Below, in pieces: positions 25,032 through 34,548 of a stretch of DNA of 64,000 nucleotides. The notes under the pieces were generated by a model. That model saw only the letters and a list, made by a program, of their open reading frames with translations. It searched no databases and had not been told where the DNA came from. The stretch covers positions 1 to 64,000 of the forward strand of contig JBALWH010000004.1 in assembly GCA_036960175.1 (NCBI GenBank). Reading direction: 5' to 3'. The stretch comes from Motiliproteus sp036960175 (GTDB lineage Bacteria > Pseudomonadota > Gammaproteobacteria > Pseudomonadales > Balneatricaceae). Position 1 is the first letter of the stretch. Every line of letters starts with the position of its first letter. The translations under genes and the position numbers were made by a program.

Positions 25032-25809
25032 TTTCCTGATAAAAGCGCTACTCGGTGGCATAGGTGTCGCCTTGATCGCAGGTCCTCTGGGCTCCTTCGT
25101 GGTGTGGCGGCGTATGGCTTACTTTGGCGATACCCTGGCTCATTCAGCATTGCTGGGTATTGCCCTGGGAATACTGTTTGATATCAATCTCAATCTGGCC
25201 GTAGTGCTCTGCTGTGTGTTGCTGGCATTGGCCCTGGTATCCCTGCAGCGACGCAGAATCATCGCCACCGATACATTGCTGGGGATCATGGCCCATAGCT
25301 CCCTGTCATTGGGCTTAGTGGCCATCAGTTTTTTCCCCGATGTACGCATCGACCTGATGAGCTACCTGTTTGGTGATCTGCTGGCGATCAGCACCGAAGA
25401 CCTGCTGTGGATCTACGGCGGCGGCATTCTGGTCATGGCGATATTAGCAAAACTCTGGAACTGGCTACTGGCCTTCAGCATCAATGAGGATCTCGCCCGC
25501 GTCGAGGGCGTACCGGTCAACTTGGTGCATCTGGCGCTGATGCTATTGGTGGGAATAGTGATCGCGGTGGCGATGAAAATCGTTGGCGTATTACTGATCA
25601 CCTCGCTACTGATTATCCCAGCGGCTACCGCCCGTCGTGTATCCAGCACGCCGGAACAGATGGCTGCATTTGCCAGCCTGATTGGCTGTGTGTCCATCGT
25701 CAGCGGATTACTGGCCTCCTACCAGTGGGATACGCCCGCAGGCCCATCCGTAGTAGTCAGTGCCGCGCTACTCTTCTTGATCAGCCACAGCCTACCTGGC
25801 CGTCGCTAA
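25024..25809 (+). CDS. znuB: Zinc ABC transporter permease ZnuB
   Basis: A 261-residue ABC-3 family permease with about eight membrane helices, starting MADFLIKALLGG and containing the conserved GSFVVWRRMAYFGDTLAHSALLG. ATG 25024 was chosen by homology to the usual ZnuB start; ATG 25015 is an alternative, closer to an AAGGA. It forms the inner-membrane channel with ZnuC. The periplasmic ZnuA is not in the window and must be encoded elsewhere. Confidence 0.93.
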   Translation: MADFLIKALLGGIGVALIAGPLGSFVVWRRMAYFGDTLAHSALLGIALGILFDINLNLAVVLCCVLLALALVSLQRRRIIATDTLLGIMAHSSLSLGLVAISFFPDVRIDLMSYLFGDLLAISTEDLLWIYGGGILVMAILAKLWNWLLAFSINEDLARVEGVPVNLVHLALMLLVGIVIAVAMKIVGVLLITSLLIIPAATARRVSSTPEQMAAFASLIGCVSIVSGLLASYQWDTPAGPSVVVSAALLFLISHSLPGRR

Positions 25810-25833
25810 GTTGCCGCTGGTGGCCGTTAAACA

Positions 25834-27153
25834 ATGAGTGCGATAGACACCCGAGATATGCACCGCCAGGTATGGAAACTGGCCTGGCCAATGATCATCT
25901 CCAATATCAGCGTGCCCTTGTTGGGCCTGGTGGATACGGCGGTCATAGGCCATCTTCCCGACCCTCGCTACCTCGGTGCCGTCGCCATCGGCGCCAGTCT
26001 GTTCTCGATTTTATTCTGGGGATTTGGTTTCTTGCGCATGGGCACCACAGGGTTAACCGCGCAGGCCCTGGGGTCGGACAACCATCAAGCGCTGAAACTA
26101 CTGTTAGCCCAGAGTCTGATACTGGCCGCAGCGATTGGGCTGCTTTTGATCCTGTTTCAACAACCCCTGATCAGTCTAGGATTGCGACTAATGGATCCCA
26201 GTCCAGCGGTGTTGGCCGAGGCCAGAATCTATTGCAATATTCGTATCTTCAGCGCTCCAGCAGTGCTGGCCAACTACGCCTTGCTGGGCTGGTTTCTGGG
26301 GCTGCAGAACAGCCGCATACCCTTAGCTCTACTGATTAGCGCCAACCTGATTAACATCTTACTCGACCTGCTATTTGTGCTGGGATTGGAGATGACCGTT
26401 GATGGTGTCGCCTGGGCATCGGTATGTGCAGACTATGGAGCCTTAACTCTGGGACTCTGGCTGACAGTCAATAAATTCAAAGAACTTCCTGCCAGGTTTG
26501 ATTCTGCACCCCTACTGAATTGGCGTAACTATAGCGAGCTATTGCGAACTAACCGCTACCTGTTTGTACGCACCCTGACCTTATTGTTTACGTTCTGTTT
26601 CTTTACCGCCCAGAGCGCCAAACTGGGAGACCAGGCCTTGGCAGCTAATGCCGTTCTACTTAACTTCCTGCTACTGATCTCTCACAGCCTCGATGGTTTT
26701 GCCCATGCTATTGAAGCCCTGTGTGGCAAATTTCGAGGCGCCAAAGATGACCCGCGTTTTTATGCTGTCTGTCGCGCAGCAACCCTATGGTCACTGGCAA
26801 CCGCACTGCTATTAACGCTGTTCTTCGTATTCTTTGGCCAGATGTTAATTCGACTGCTGACAGATATCCCCACGGTCATCAGTTACGCCGTTGAATATCT
26901 GCCTTGGTTAATACTGATGCCGTTGATTGGTGTCTGGAGTTATCTACTGGATGGTATTTTTATTGGTGCCAACTGGTTTCGACCCATGCAGAACTGCATG
27001 CTGTTATCGGTCCTGCTGATTTTTCTGCCCAGCTGGTACCTTAGCCAGCCTCTGGGAAATCATGGCCTCTGGCTATCCTTATCTCTGTTTCTGCTGGCCC
27101 GTGCAGCGACTGCTGGTGGGTATTTCTTCTTCCGGACAAGGCCGCGACAATAG
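25834..27153 (+). CDS. MATE-family efflux transporter, DinF-like
   Basis: A 439-residue protein with 12 predicted helices in two halves. It opens VWKLAWPMIISNISVPLLGLVDTAVIGHL, the DinF-type MATE signature, and includes FWGFGFLRMGTTGLTAQALG. It would export cationic or organic compounds in exchange for H+ or Na+. It starts 24 bases after znuB and may be read through from the zinc operon, though a zinc link is not implied. Confidence 0.9.
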   Translation: MSAIDTRDMHRQVWKLAWPMIISNISVPLLGLVDTAVIGHLPDPRYLGAVAIGASLFSILFWGFGFLRMGTTGLTAQALGSDNHQALKLLLAQSLILAAAIGLLLILFQQPLISLGLRLMDPSPAVLAEARIYCNIRIFSAPAVLANYALLGWFLGLQNSRIPLALLISANLINILLDLLFVLGLEMTVDGVAWASVCADYGALTLGLWLTVNKFKELPARFDSAPLLNWRNYSELLRTNRYLFVRTLTLLFTFCFFTAQSAKLGDQALAANAVLLNFLLLISHSLDGFAHAIEALCGKFRGAKDDPRFYAVCRAATLWSLATALLLTLFFVFFGQMLIRLLTDIPTVISYAVEYLPWLILMPLIGVWSYLLDGIFIGANWFRPMQNCMLLSVLLIFLPSWYLSQPLGNHGLWLSLSLFLLARAATAGGYFFFRTRPRQ

Positions 27154-27241
27154 CTTGATATTTGCTATCCGCAGAAATGCACTGAGCAAGCTCTTACATA
27201 TAGATGTTCAGACAAATAGGTAGAGCCAGACTAATTGAAGC

Positions 27242-27808
27242 TCAGCGCGTTACTTCAGTATGACGAAAACAACTAACCACGTGATCATTAACCATGCCGG
27301 TAGCCTGCATAAAGGCATAGCATATGGTGGGACCAACAAAGCGGAATCCCGCCTTCTTCAGGGCCTTGCTCATCTGTTCCGAGGTCGGAGTGGTGGCAGG
27401 AACTTGTTCTAAGGTTTGCCACTGATTGTGTTGCGGACGGCCATCAACAAACTGCCAGATATAGGCATCAAAACTGCCGTATTTTTGTTGGATGTCCAGA
27501 AAAGCGCGGGCATTGCTAACAGAAGATTCGACTTTAAGGCGATTACGCACAATGGCCGGATCAGACAACAACCGGTCGATATCTGTCTGCGTGAAAGCGG
27601 CCACTAGCTGCGGATCAAAATGTTGATACAGGTGGCGATAGCCATCACGTTTATTAAGGATGGTTGACCAGCTAAGTCCTGCCTGAGCCCCTTCGAGAAT
27701 CAGGAACTCAAACAGCCGCTGGTCATCATGCAGAGGCACGCCCCACTCATGATCATGGTAGCGCTGATAGGCAGCGCTACCCTCGGCCCAACTACAGCGC
27801 GAGATCAT
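27242..27808 (-). CDS. tag: DNA-3-methyladenine glycosylase I
   Basis: A 188-residue base-excision repair enzyme removing 3-methyladenine. It has the Tag pattern RCSWAEGSAAYQRYHDHEWGVP, then FEFLILEGAQAGLSW, and the C-terminal GFRFVGPTICYAFMQATGMVNDH, with the zinc-snap Cys near the N-terminus and the His/Cys pair near the C-terminus (NDHVVSCFRH). ATG 27808 is preferred over a longer frame that runs into tetR. It overlaps the tetR end by 17 bases. Confidence 0.94.
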   Translation of the reverse strand: MISRCSWAEGSAAYQRYHDHEWGVPLHDDQRLFEFLILEGAQAGLSWSTILNKRDGYRHLYQHFDPQLVAAFTQTDIDRLLSDPAIVRNRLKVESSVSNARAFLDIQQKYGSFDAYIWQFVDGRPQHNQWQTLEQVPATTPTSEQMSKALKKAGFRFVGPTICYAFMQATGMVNDHVVSCFRHTEVTR

Positions 27809-28409
27809 AATCCTTAGTAATAACCACTTGCCGAATAGCACTGGTGGCCTGCTCCACCATTGCCTGCAACAGTTCGCGATTCTGGACCATGCGCCCCTTT
27901 ACCCGCAACCCCCAGATGGTCATCATCAGGTACTGCGACAATACCGGGATATCGGCTTCGGAACTGATCATTCCCCGCTTCTGCGCTCTTGATAAGGCAT
28001 TGCGGAATTGCTCTTCGACACCATCGAAAATGCGTTGAATCTGAGCCTTCACCTCATCATCATGAGCCGCCGTCTCCAGCCAGGTATTGACCAAAAAACA
28101 GCCTTTGGCGTCTTCATCTTCGATGACTGCATCGATCAACGCATCAAAAAAGCCATTGATGGCCAACTCGATGTCATCCGTCTGCTGCAACGCCTTACGA
28201 GCACGATCAACGCTACGTCGACCGTAATACTCAAGAGAGGCCGTCAGTACCCCTCGCTTATTACCAAAGGCGTTATACAGACTACCCGGGTTTAGACCGG
28301 TGGTTTCTCCTAGGTCTGCGACAGAAGTGGCAAAATAGCCTTGCCGCCAAAACAGCGCGGTTATGTCTTCCATTAAATCTTGAGGTTTAAAGCTTGCTGG
28401 TCTACCCAT
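27792..28409 (-). CDS. TetR-family transcriptional regulator
   Basis: A 205-residue repressor. The N-terminal helix-turn-helix reads LFWRQGYFATSVADLGETTGLNPGSLYNAFGNKRGV. The C-terminal domain resembles the TetR_C groups with a GCFLVNTWLE helix, where a Cys lies in the putative ligand pocket. It is co-directional and overlapping with tag, so both are probably on one transcript. Its target is unknown; the divergent MATE gene is not adjacent. Confidence 0.88.
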   Translation of the reverse strand: MGRPASFKPQDLMEDITALFWRQGYFATSVADLGETTGLNPGSLYNAFGNKRGVLTASLEYYGRRSVDRARKALQQTDDIELAINGFFDALIDAVIEDEDAKGCFLVNTWLETAAHDDEVKAQIQRIFDGVEEQFRNALSRAQKRGMISSEADIPVLSQYLMMTIWGLRVKGRMVQNRELLQAMVEQATSAIRQVVITKDYDLAL

Positions 28410-28432
28410 TCTCCACTCCTAATTCCGGCCTG

Positions 28433-28690
28433 TTATGATTTTTTATTGGCCGGATTGGGGACGAACTTTATCACTTGTTCACTACTGCTGGCTAATTTTT
28501 GTTCAGGCTCTTTATTCACTCGGGTTTTCAATTCCTCAGGTTCTGCGGATCCATCCAAACGCATGGCATCGTCGTAGCCGCAATCAACACATTCTCGATA
28601 TTCACGGACATCATCCCGCCAGGTTCTGAGGCGGTCCATTTCACCACATCGTGGGCAAACGGCACCGGCAATAAATCGTTTAACTGTCAT
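28433..28690 (-). CDS. yheV: YheV-family zinc-ribbon protein
   Basis: An 85-residue protein starting MTVKRFIAGAVCPRCGEMD, with CPRCGE and CVDCGY forming a zinc ribbon (TIGR02443/YheV type). AAGAAGGG lies upstream of the ATG at 28690; the open frame reaches further upstream but only over the prlC end. It follows prlC by 13 bases, the gene order also found in enterobacteria. Function not established. Confidence 0.9.
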   Translation of the reverse strand: MTVKRFIAGAVCPRCGEMDRLRTWRDDVREYRECVDCGYDDAMRLDGSAEPEELKTRVNKEPEQKLASSSEQVIKFVPNPANKKS

Positions 28691-28703
28691 TAGATAACCC
28701 TTC

Positions 28704-30737
28704 TTAAAGCTGAATACCGGAGTGACGCAACAACGCATCAACGCTAGGTTCGCGGCCCATAAAATCAATAAACAATTGCATCGGCTTAGCTGATCCGCCT
28801 TTCGACAAAATCGAATCGAGGAAGTCCTTACCGGTTGCGGTATTAAAAACCCCGTCCTGCTCAAAACGTGAAAATGCATCAGCGGACAACACTTCGGCCC
28901 ACTTATAACTGTAATAACCGGCCGCATAACCGCCAGCAAATATATGTGAGAAACCGTGCTGAAAACGATTGTAGTCCGGCACTTTAACCACTGATACTTC
29001 TGCCCGCACTTTATTCAGTAGCTGCTGTACCTCAGTCGCTGGCTGCGAACAGTAGTCACGATGCAGCAAAAAGTCGAACAGGGATAATTCCAGCTGCCGC
29101 ACCATCATCATGCCAGACTGAAAGTTACGCGCCGCCAACAGCTTATCCAACAGCTCAGAAGGCAGCGACTGTTGGGTCTGATAATGTCCAGAGATCAGCT
29201 CCAGCGCCTCTGGCTGCCAACACCAGTTCTCCATAAACTGACTAGGTAGCTCCACCGCATCCCAAGCTACACCATTAATACCAGACACCCCCGCCCACTC
29301 AATTTCGGTGAGCAGATGATGCAAGCCATGTCCGAATTCATGGAACAAAGTCGTTACGTCCTGGTGTGTCAGCAGCGCAGGATCACCGGCAACTGCAGGA
29401 TTAAAGTTACACACTAGATAGGCAACGGGGAGCTGCAAGGAATCATCTTCACAGCGCCGCCGCACTCGACACTCATCCATCCAGGCGCCGCCGCGCTTCT
29501 TGCTGCGCGCATATAGATCCAGATAGAAGTAGCCTATAGCCACGCCTTGGCGCTGCAACCGGAAAAACTTTACATCCGCATGCCAAGTATCACCCGCCGC
29601 CACTTCTTCTATCTCCACGGCAAAGAGCTTCGAGGCAACACTGAATAACCCGCTCAGGACTTTGTCTACAGGGAAATAAGGGCGTAACTCTTCCTGGGAG
29701 ACCGCATAGCGGCTCTGCCGCAGTTGCTCGGAGTAATAACCAATATCCCAGGCTTCAAGTACCTTGATGCCATTCTGCTGCTGGGCAAACGTCTGCAGCT
29801 CCTGCAATTCCTGCTGCGCCATGGGCAAACTTTTCTGCCCCAGGTCACGCAGAAAGCTAACCACTTGATCGACGTTCTCAGCCATCTTGGTCGCCAGCGA
29901 ATACTCAGCGTAGCTATCAAAGCCGAGCAATTGCGCCAGGGCATGCCGCAGCGACAGCAACTCATTAATGATAGCGCTGTTGTCCCACTTGCCGGCATCA
30001 GGCCCCTGGTCGGACGCTCGGGTACAATAGGCCTGATAGACCTGCTCGCGCAGCTGTCTATTGTCGCCATAGGTCATCACGGCAAAATAGCTGGGGAAAT
30101 CCAAGGTAACTAAATACCCGCTGAGGTCCCGTGCTTTCGCTGCCTGAGCTGCCAGCGCCAAGGCATTCTCCGGCAACCCTGCCAACGCCTCAGGCTGCTC
30201 AAAATGCAAAGTCCAGGACTGAGTGGCATCTAACACGTTTTCAGAAAACTGACTACCGAGCTCGGACAAGCGTTTTTGCAATTCACCGTAACGAACTTTG
30301 TCATCCGCAGACAGATCAATGCCCGATAGTTTGAAATCCCGTAACGCGTTTTCCAGTAACTGCTGCTGACTTTGATCGAGTTCGCCATAACTTTCACTGT
30401 CGGCCAACTGCCGATAGGCCTGGAACAGTTTCTCGTTCTGCCCCATCTCGGTGCTATATTCGCTCAGTAGAGGTAAGGCCTCGTTATACACTTGGCGTAG
30501 CTGATCGTTGTTCACCACCGCATTTAAATGACTGACAGGAGACCAAGCCTGATTCAATCGATCATCCAGCTGTTCCAACTGTTGAATCAGCGCCCAACCG
30601 GCGGGAGGCTGGCTTAGCAATGCCTTAATACCCTTGCGATTATCACTCAGAATTTGCTCCAACGCAGGTATCACATGCTCGGCATCTATACGCTGAAAGA
30701 GAGGAAATACAGCGGCTTCCAAAAGAGGGTTTGACAT
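28704..30737 (-). CDS. prlC: Oligopeptidase A (M3 metallopeptidase)
   Basis: A 677-residue cytosolic zinc peptidase that degrades short peptides, including cleaved signal peptides. The zinc site HEFGH is at 466-470 (TLFHEFGHGLHHL), with the third ligand Glu about 25 residues later (DAVELPSQFMENW). The ATG at 30737 (MSNPLLEAAVFPLFQRI) fits the family start better than one six codons upstream. Full length for the family. Divergent from the carbonic-anhydrase-like gene and followed by yheV. Confidence 0.95.
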   Translation of the reverse strand: MSNPLLEAAVFPLFQRIDAEHVIPALEQILSDNRKGIKALLSQPPAGWALIQQLEQLDDRLNQAWSPVSHLNAVVNNDQLRQVYNEALPLLSEYSTEMGQNEKLFQAYRQLADSESYGELDQSQQQLLENALRDFKLSGIDLSADDKVRYGELQKRLSELGSQFSENVLDATQSWTLHFEQPEALAGLPENALALAAQAAKARDLSGYLVTLDFPSYFAVMTYGDNRQLREQVYQAYCTRASDQGPDAGKWDNSAIINELLSLRHALAQLLGFDSYAEYSLATKMAENVDQVVSFLRDLGQKSLPMAQQELQELQTFAQQQNGIKVLEAWDIGYYSEQLRQSRYAVSQEELRPYFPVDKVLSGLFSVASKLFAVEIEEVAAGDTWHADVKFFRLQRQGVAIGYFYLDLYARSKKRGGAWMDECRVRRRCEDDSLQLPVAYLVCNFNPAVAGDPALLTHQDVTTLFHEFGHGLHHLLTEIEWAGVSGINGVAWDAVELPSQFMENWCWQPEALELISGHYQTQQSLPSELLDKLLAARNFQSGMMMVRQLELSLFDFLLHRDYCSQPATEVQQLLNKVRAEVSVVKVPDYNRFQHGFSHIFAGGYAAGYYSYKWAEVLSADAFSRFEQDGVFNTATGKDFLDSILSKGGSAKPMQLFIDFMGREPSVDALLRHSGIQL

Positions 30738-30847
30738 AATCACATCCGTTAACAAGATCCACGGCCGGGGTTTGAGTTAGAATGGCCTGAAGGCTCCGTG
30801 ACTAATACGGATCCAATGTTTGAACAGTTTACAATGGGTAGGTGTAC

Positions 30848-31396
30848 ATGAAAATCCGTAGTTATCAGGGCCAGACTCCAATCTTGGGTGAAAAGGTATT
30901 TGTTGATCCCAGCTCTGTCGTATTGGGCGATGTCAGCATCGGTAACGATAGCTCAATCTGGCCACTGGTCGCTGTGCGCGGCGATATGCACCACATACGT
31001 ATCGGGGCTCGGACTAGCATACAAGATGGTTCGGTACTCCATATCACCCATGCAGGCCCTTACAACCCTGATGGCTTTCCGCTGATTATCGGCGACGATG
31101 TCACGGTAGGGCACCAAGCCATGCTGCATGGATGCACCATCGGCGATCGGGTTTTGGTCGGCATGGGTACCATGGTGATGGATGGCGCGGTGGTTGAGTC
31201 CGAGGTGATTATAGGCGCAGGCTCTCTAGTCCCCCCCGGCAAGACTCTGCAAAGTGGCTATCTCTATGTGGGTCGTCCGGTTAAGCAGGTACGAGCACTG
31301 ACAGAGAAAGAACTAACCTTCTTTACCTATACCGCCGCCAACTACGTCCGCCTAAAGGATAAACACCTGGCAGAAAACTACGACCAGCAGAGTTAA
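30848..31396 (+). CDS. Gamma-class carbonic anhydrase-like hexapeptide-repeat protein
   Basis: A 182-residue left-handed beta-helix protein of the YrdA/gamma-carbonic-anhydrase family. It has hexapeptide repeats (VVLGDVSIGNDSSIWPLVAVRGD) and metal-binding His residues in HITHAGP, VGHQAMLHGC. ATG 30848 with TAGGTG upstream was preferred to a GTG two codons earlier. Members bind zinc and are trimers; catalytic activity varies. A phosphoribosyltransferase gene follows after 9 bases. Confidence 0.92.
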   Translation: MKIRSYQGQTPILGEKVFVDPSSVVLGDVSIGNDSSIWPLVAVRGDMHHIRIGARTSIQDGSVLHITHAGPYNPDGFPLIIGDDVTVGHQAMLHGCTIGDRVLVGMGTMVMDGAVVESEVIIGAGSLVPPGKTLQSGYLYVGRPVKQVRALTEKELTFFTYTAANYVRLKDKHLAENYDQQS

Positions 31397-31405
31397 ACGT
31401 CACCA

Positions 31406-31861
31406 ATGATTCAGCATGATAACAAGCAGCAATATGTATCCTGGGAAGAGTTTCATCAGCAATGTCGAGCTCTGGCCGCACATCTAAAACCAATCCATCC
31501 CTGGCAGGGTATTGTCGCTATCGCTCGCGGCGGACTGGCTCCGGCAGCAATCCTGGCCCAGGAACTGGATATCCGCCTGGTTGAGACGGTCTGCATCAGT
31601 AGCTATCAGGAGGGTGAGAATAATATCTCGGACATTCAGGGCGAGCTGCAGATCCTCAAATCCATAGATGGCAACGGCGCTGACTGGCTAATAATTGATG
31701 ATCTAGTGGATAGCGGCCAGACCGCGCAGGCAGTGAAAACCCTGTTACCTAAGGCACATTTGGCTACGCTCTATGCCAAACCCGCTGGCCAGCATCTGGT
31801 TGATACCTATGTGACTGACATCGACCAACACACCTGGGTTGTTTTCCCCTGGGAAAATTAA
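31406..31861 (+). CDS. gpt: Xanthine-guanine-type phosphoribosyltransferase
   Basis: A 151-residue type I phosphoribosyltransferase with the PRPP-binding loop WLIIDDLVDSGQTAQ and the N-terminal IVAIARGGLAPA. Length and the C-terminal VVFPWEN match XGPRT, which salvages xanthine and guanine. No ribosome site as clear as the others. It converges with the GGDEF-EAL gene. Confidence 0.88.
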   Translation: MIQHDNKQQYVSWEEFHQQCRALAAHLKPIHPWQGIVAIARGGLAPAAILAQELDIRLVETVCISSYQEGENNISDIQGELQILKSIDGNGADWLIIDDLVDSGQTAQAVKTLLPKAHLATLYAKPAGQHLVDTYVTDIDQHTWVVFPWEN

Positions 31862-31872
31862 TTCCGCTGATA

Positions 31873-34548
31873 TCACCCGGTCACACTATTTCTTTCTAAC
31901 CAGGATTGCAGCTGTTCTGCTTTGAGTGGTTTGCTGTGGAAATAACCCTGTACCCGGTCACAACCCATATCACGCAGCAGGTCTAGCTGGCGCTGGGTTT
32001 CCACCCCTTCAGCAATCGTTTTCAGACCCAGTCCTTTGCCCATACTAATGGCCGCCAACACCATCGCCCTATCGGCTGGATCATCCTCTATATCAAAGAC
32101 AAACTCTCTGTCTATTTTAAGCAGGTCAAAGGGGTAATTTTTAAGGTTACTAAGGGAGGAATAACCCGTTCCAAAATCATCCATCGCCAGCTGCACACCT
32201 AGATCTTTCAGGCTGATCAGAATACGTCGTGCTTCTGCCGGGTTACGAATTAACATGCCTTCGGTCATTTCCAAAATCAGCTGTTCGGCGGCAAGTTCAT
32301 TAGTATGCAAATGTTGCAGGATGGTCTGATGTAAATCTTCACCCTGGATCTGTCTGGGGGATATATTCACCGAAACCGATAAATGAGGGTAACCCATGTT
32401 ATGCCACTGCTTGAGTTGCCGACAGGCGTTCTCAATCACCCAATTGCCAATTTCAATAATCAAACCGGTCTGCTCGGCTAGGGGAATAAACTGAACCGGT
32501 GACACCTCGCCTAATGCACCGCAGCTCCATCGTAACAAAGCCTCCACGGCAACCACGCGCTCACCGTCCATATCAATAATGGGCTGGTAGGCCAGAGAAA
32601 GCTCTTGCTTGCTGATAGCATGGCGCAGGTATTTTTCCAGTTCCAGGCGCTTGCTAAGATGCTCATGGATAGAAGGATTATAGAAATGGAAGGTATTCCG
32701 ACCGTTGTCCTTGGCCTGATACATCGCCATATCAGCGTTTCTCAACATAACATTCGCGTCTTCACCGTCGTCGGGATAGAGCGCCAAACCAATACTGGCC
32801 GTTACTACCAGATCATTACCGGCAATTTTAAATGGATCAGCAAAAGCACTCAGCAGGTTCTCAACGACAGGTAAGCCATCATCACGATCCTCTATTCCGC
32901 CCATAATCACCAGAAACTCATCACCACCGTGGCGGGCAACGGTGTCCACCGCGCGAACCGAATCTCGCAAGCGCCTCGCCGCTTGAATCAAGAGCACATC
33001 ACCTACATCGTGCCCGAGGGAGTCATTAATGTGTTTAAAACCATCCAGATCAATAAACATCAAAATGGCCTTAATATTGTTACGTCTAGATTGTCTAATG
33101 GTGCTTTCAAGCCGATCCAACGCCAACATTCGGTTAGGCAAGTCGGTCAGCGAATCGTACTGAGCCTGATACAGAATTTTTTCCTGCTGGGCTTTTTTTT
33201 CTGTTACATCCTGCTTGATAGATAGGAAGTGAGTAATCACATCAAATTCGTCTTTTACCGGCGATATATGAGTGTATTCCCAATGCAATTCACCGCTTTT
33301 TTTCCGATTACAGATTTCTCCTTCCCATTCACCTCCGGCCAGGATAGTGGTCCATAACTGCTGGTAGGTTGCGAACGCTGTTTTCCCAGATGACAACATA
33401 CGAGGCGTATTACCTTTGACCTCTTCGCTGCTGTATCCGGTGATTGTTGTAAAAGCCTGGTTAACGTATTCAATGCTGCCAGTATTGTCGGTAATAATAA
33501 TACTGACCGGGCTTTGAGATACCGCCTGAGAAAGAATTCTCAAATTCTGTTCCGCCTTACGGCGCTCTTCTACCTCTGCGCTGAGCTGCTGGTTGGTATC
33601 GTGGAGCGCCTGGGTGCGATGCTGAACCCTGACTTCTAGCTCGTCCCTGGCGAGGTTAAGAGCCTGCTCTCGGGAGCGCACCTTTTCCTTCATGACCGCA
33701 AAAGCAGCAGCCAGCTCCGCTAACTCATCATTGCCCTTTATTTCCAGGGTCTCATCCATATCCCCTTCAGCAATTCGATTAAAGGCGCGGCGCAGATATC
33801 CCACCCGCACCGATAAAGAGCGAGAAAAAAGCAGCAGCAAACCGATACCGCTCAGCACGGCCATAACGCTGATAATCAGAAATTGCCTTCGCTTTTTCTC
33901 CAAACTGCTAAGCGCTTGCTGATAAACACTATCAGATTCAATTTTTATTTTTTGCGCTAGACCGTCCAAGGTCCTGGAAAGGCTGACAAAACGTGGAGAA
34001 GACTCATAGGTAGAGATTCTGCGAGCATCATCAAGCTGGCTCAGGCTGGCCGCTTCTGCAACCTTCTGTAAATTCCCCCGAAGGCGCTTCCAACTATTAT
34101 TAATACTTTTAATTTCAAGAGGGTAAATGGATTTGGTATGGTCTTTAAAGCGATCAAAGCTCTGGTCAAAGTCAGTAATTAAGGTATGCAGGCGATCGAT
34201 TTCTGCGGCAAGAGCAAAATAATCTCCCATCAATGGCAAATAGATTTCAGTCACTCGCACTCGGTTTATTTTCGATTGCAGCTCATTCACTTCCGCCAAG
34301 GGTTTCACCTGAGTGCGGTGTATGTCTGCCAAGCGCTCAGAAGCATCCCGGATGATGCCATTACTGATAAACAGCAACGCCCCCACCAACAGGATCATTA
34401 ATAGAAACCCTGTCAGTAGCCTGCTTTGAAATGTTGTTTTATGCCCGTTGTTCACACGCTCAACCAATGCTTTATTATGGCTTAGAGACAGCACCCGGAT
34501 AATGTTTGAGTATTTGCTTCCAGCGCTTAATTTGCAGCTCTCGTCCAT
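31873..34548 (-). CDS. HAMP-PAS-GGDEF-EAL membrane protein, MbaA-like
   Basis: Up to 891 residues. TM1 (44-64), a helical periplasmic region (65-222), TM2 (224-241), HAMP (242-295), PAS/PAC (335-448), GGDEF with intact RHGGDEF (541-545) and an RAVD I-site, and EAL with E669-A670-L671. Both activities could be present. The first 26 codons overlap the upstream gene; starts at GTG 34455 or TTG 34467, just past that gene's stop, are alternatives. The upstream gene encodes a periplasmic binding protein, so this looks like an NspS-MbaA type sensory pair. Catalytic bias unknown. Confidence 0.91.
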   Translation of the reverse strand: MDESCKLSAGSKYSNIIRVLSLSHNKALVERVNNGHKTTFQSRLLTGFLLMILLVGALLFISNGIIRDASERLADIHRTQVKPLAEVNELQSKINRVRVTEIYLPLMGDYFALAAEIDRLHTLITDFDQSFDRFKDHTKSIYPLEIKSINNSWKRLRGNLQKVAEAASLSQLDDARRISTYESSPRFVSLSRTLDGLAQKIKIESDSVYQQALSSLEKKRRQFLIISVMAVLSGIGLLLLFSRSLSVRVGYLRRAFNRIAEGDMDETLEIKGNDELAELAAAFAVMKEKVRSREQALNLARDELEVRVQHRTQALHDTNQQLSAEVEERRKAEQNLRILSQAVSQSPVSIIITDNTGSIEYVNQAFTTITGYSSEEVKGNTPRMLSSGKTAFATYQQLWTTILAGGEWEGEICNRKKSGELHWEYTHISPVKDEFDVITHFLSIKQDVTEKKAQQEKILYQAQYDSLTDLPNRMLALDRLESTIRQSRRNNIKAILMFIDLDGFKHINDSLGHDVGDVLLIQAARRLRDSVRAVDTVARHGGDEFLVIMGGIEDRDDGLPVVENLLSAFADPFKIAGNDLVVTASIGLALYPDDGEDANVMLRNADMAMYQAKDNGRNTFHFYNPSIHEHLSKRLELEKYLRHAISKQELSLAYQPIIDMDGERVVAVEALLRWSCGALGEVSPVQFIPLAEQTGLIIEIGNWVIENACRQLKQWHNMGYPHLSVSVNISPRQIQGEDLHQTILQHLHTNELAAEQLILEMTEGMLIRNPAEARRILISLKDLGVQLAMDDFGTGYSSLSNLKNYPFDLLKIDREFVFDIEDDPADRAMVLAAISMGKGLGLKTIAEGVETQRQLDLLRDMGCDRVQGYFHSKPLKAEQLQSWLERNSVTG

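Noticed and set aside
28424..28454. TCCGGCC/GGCCGGA inverted repeat at the yheV end as a terminator
   Set aside because: The loop is 17 bases and no T run follows on the yheV strand.
29724..30113. Plus-strand open frame of 129 residues inside prlC
   Set aside because: Antisense shadow of a well-conserved peptidase; no ribosome site or family.
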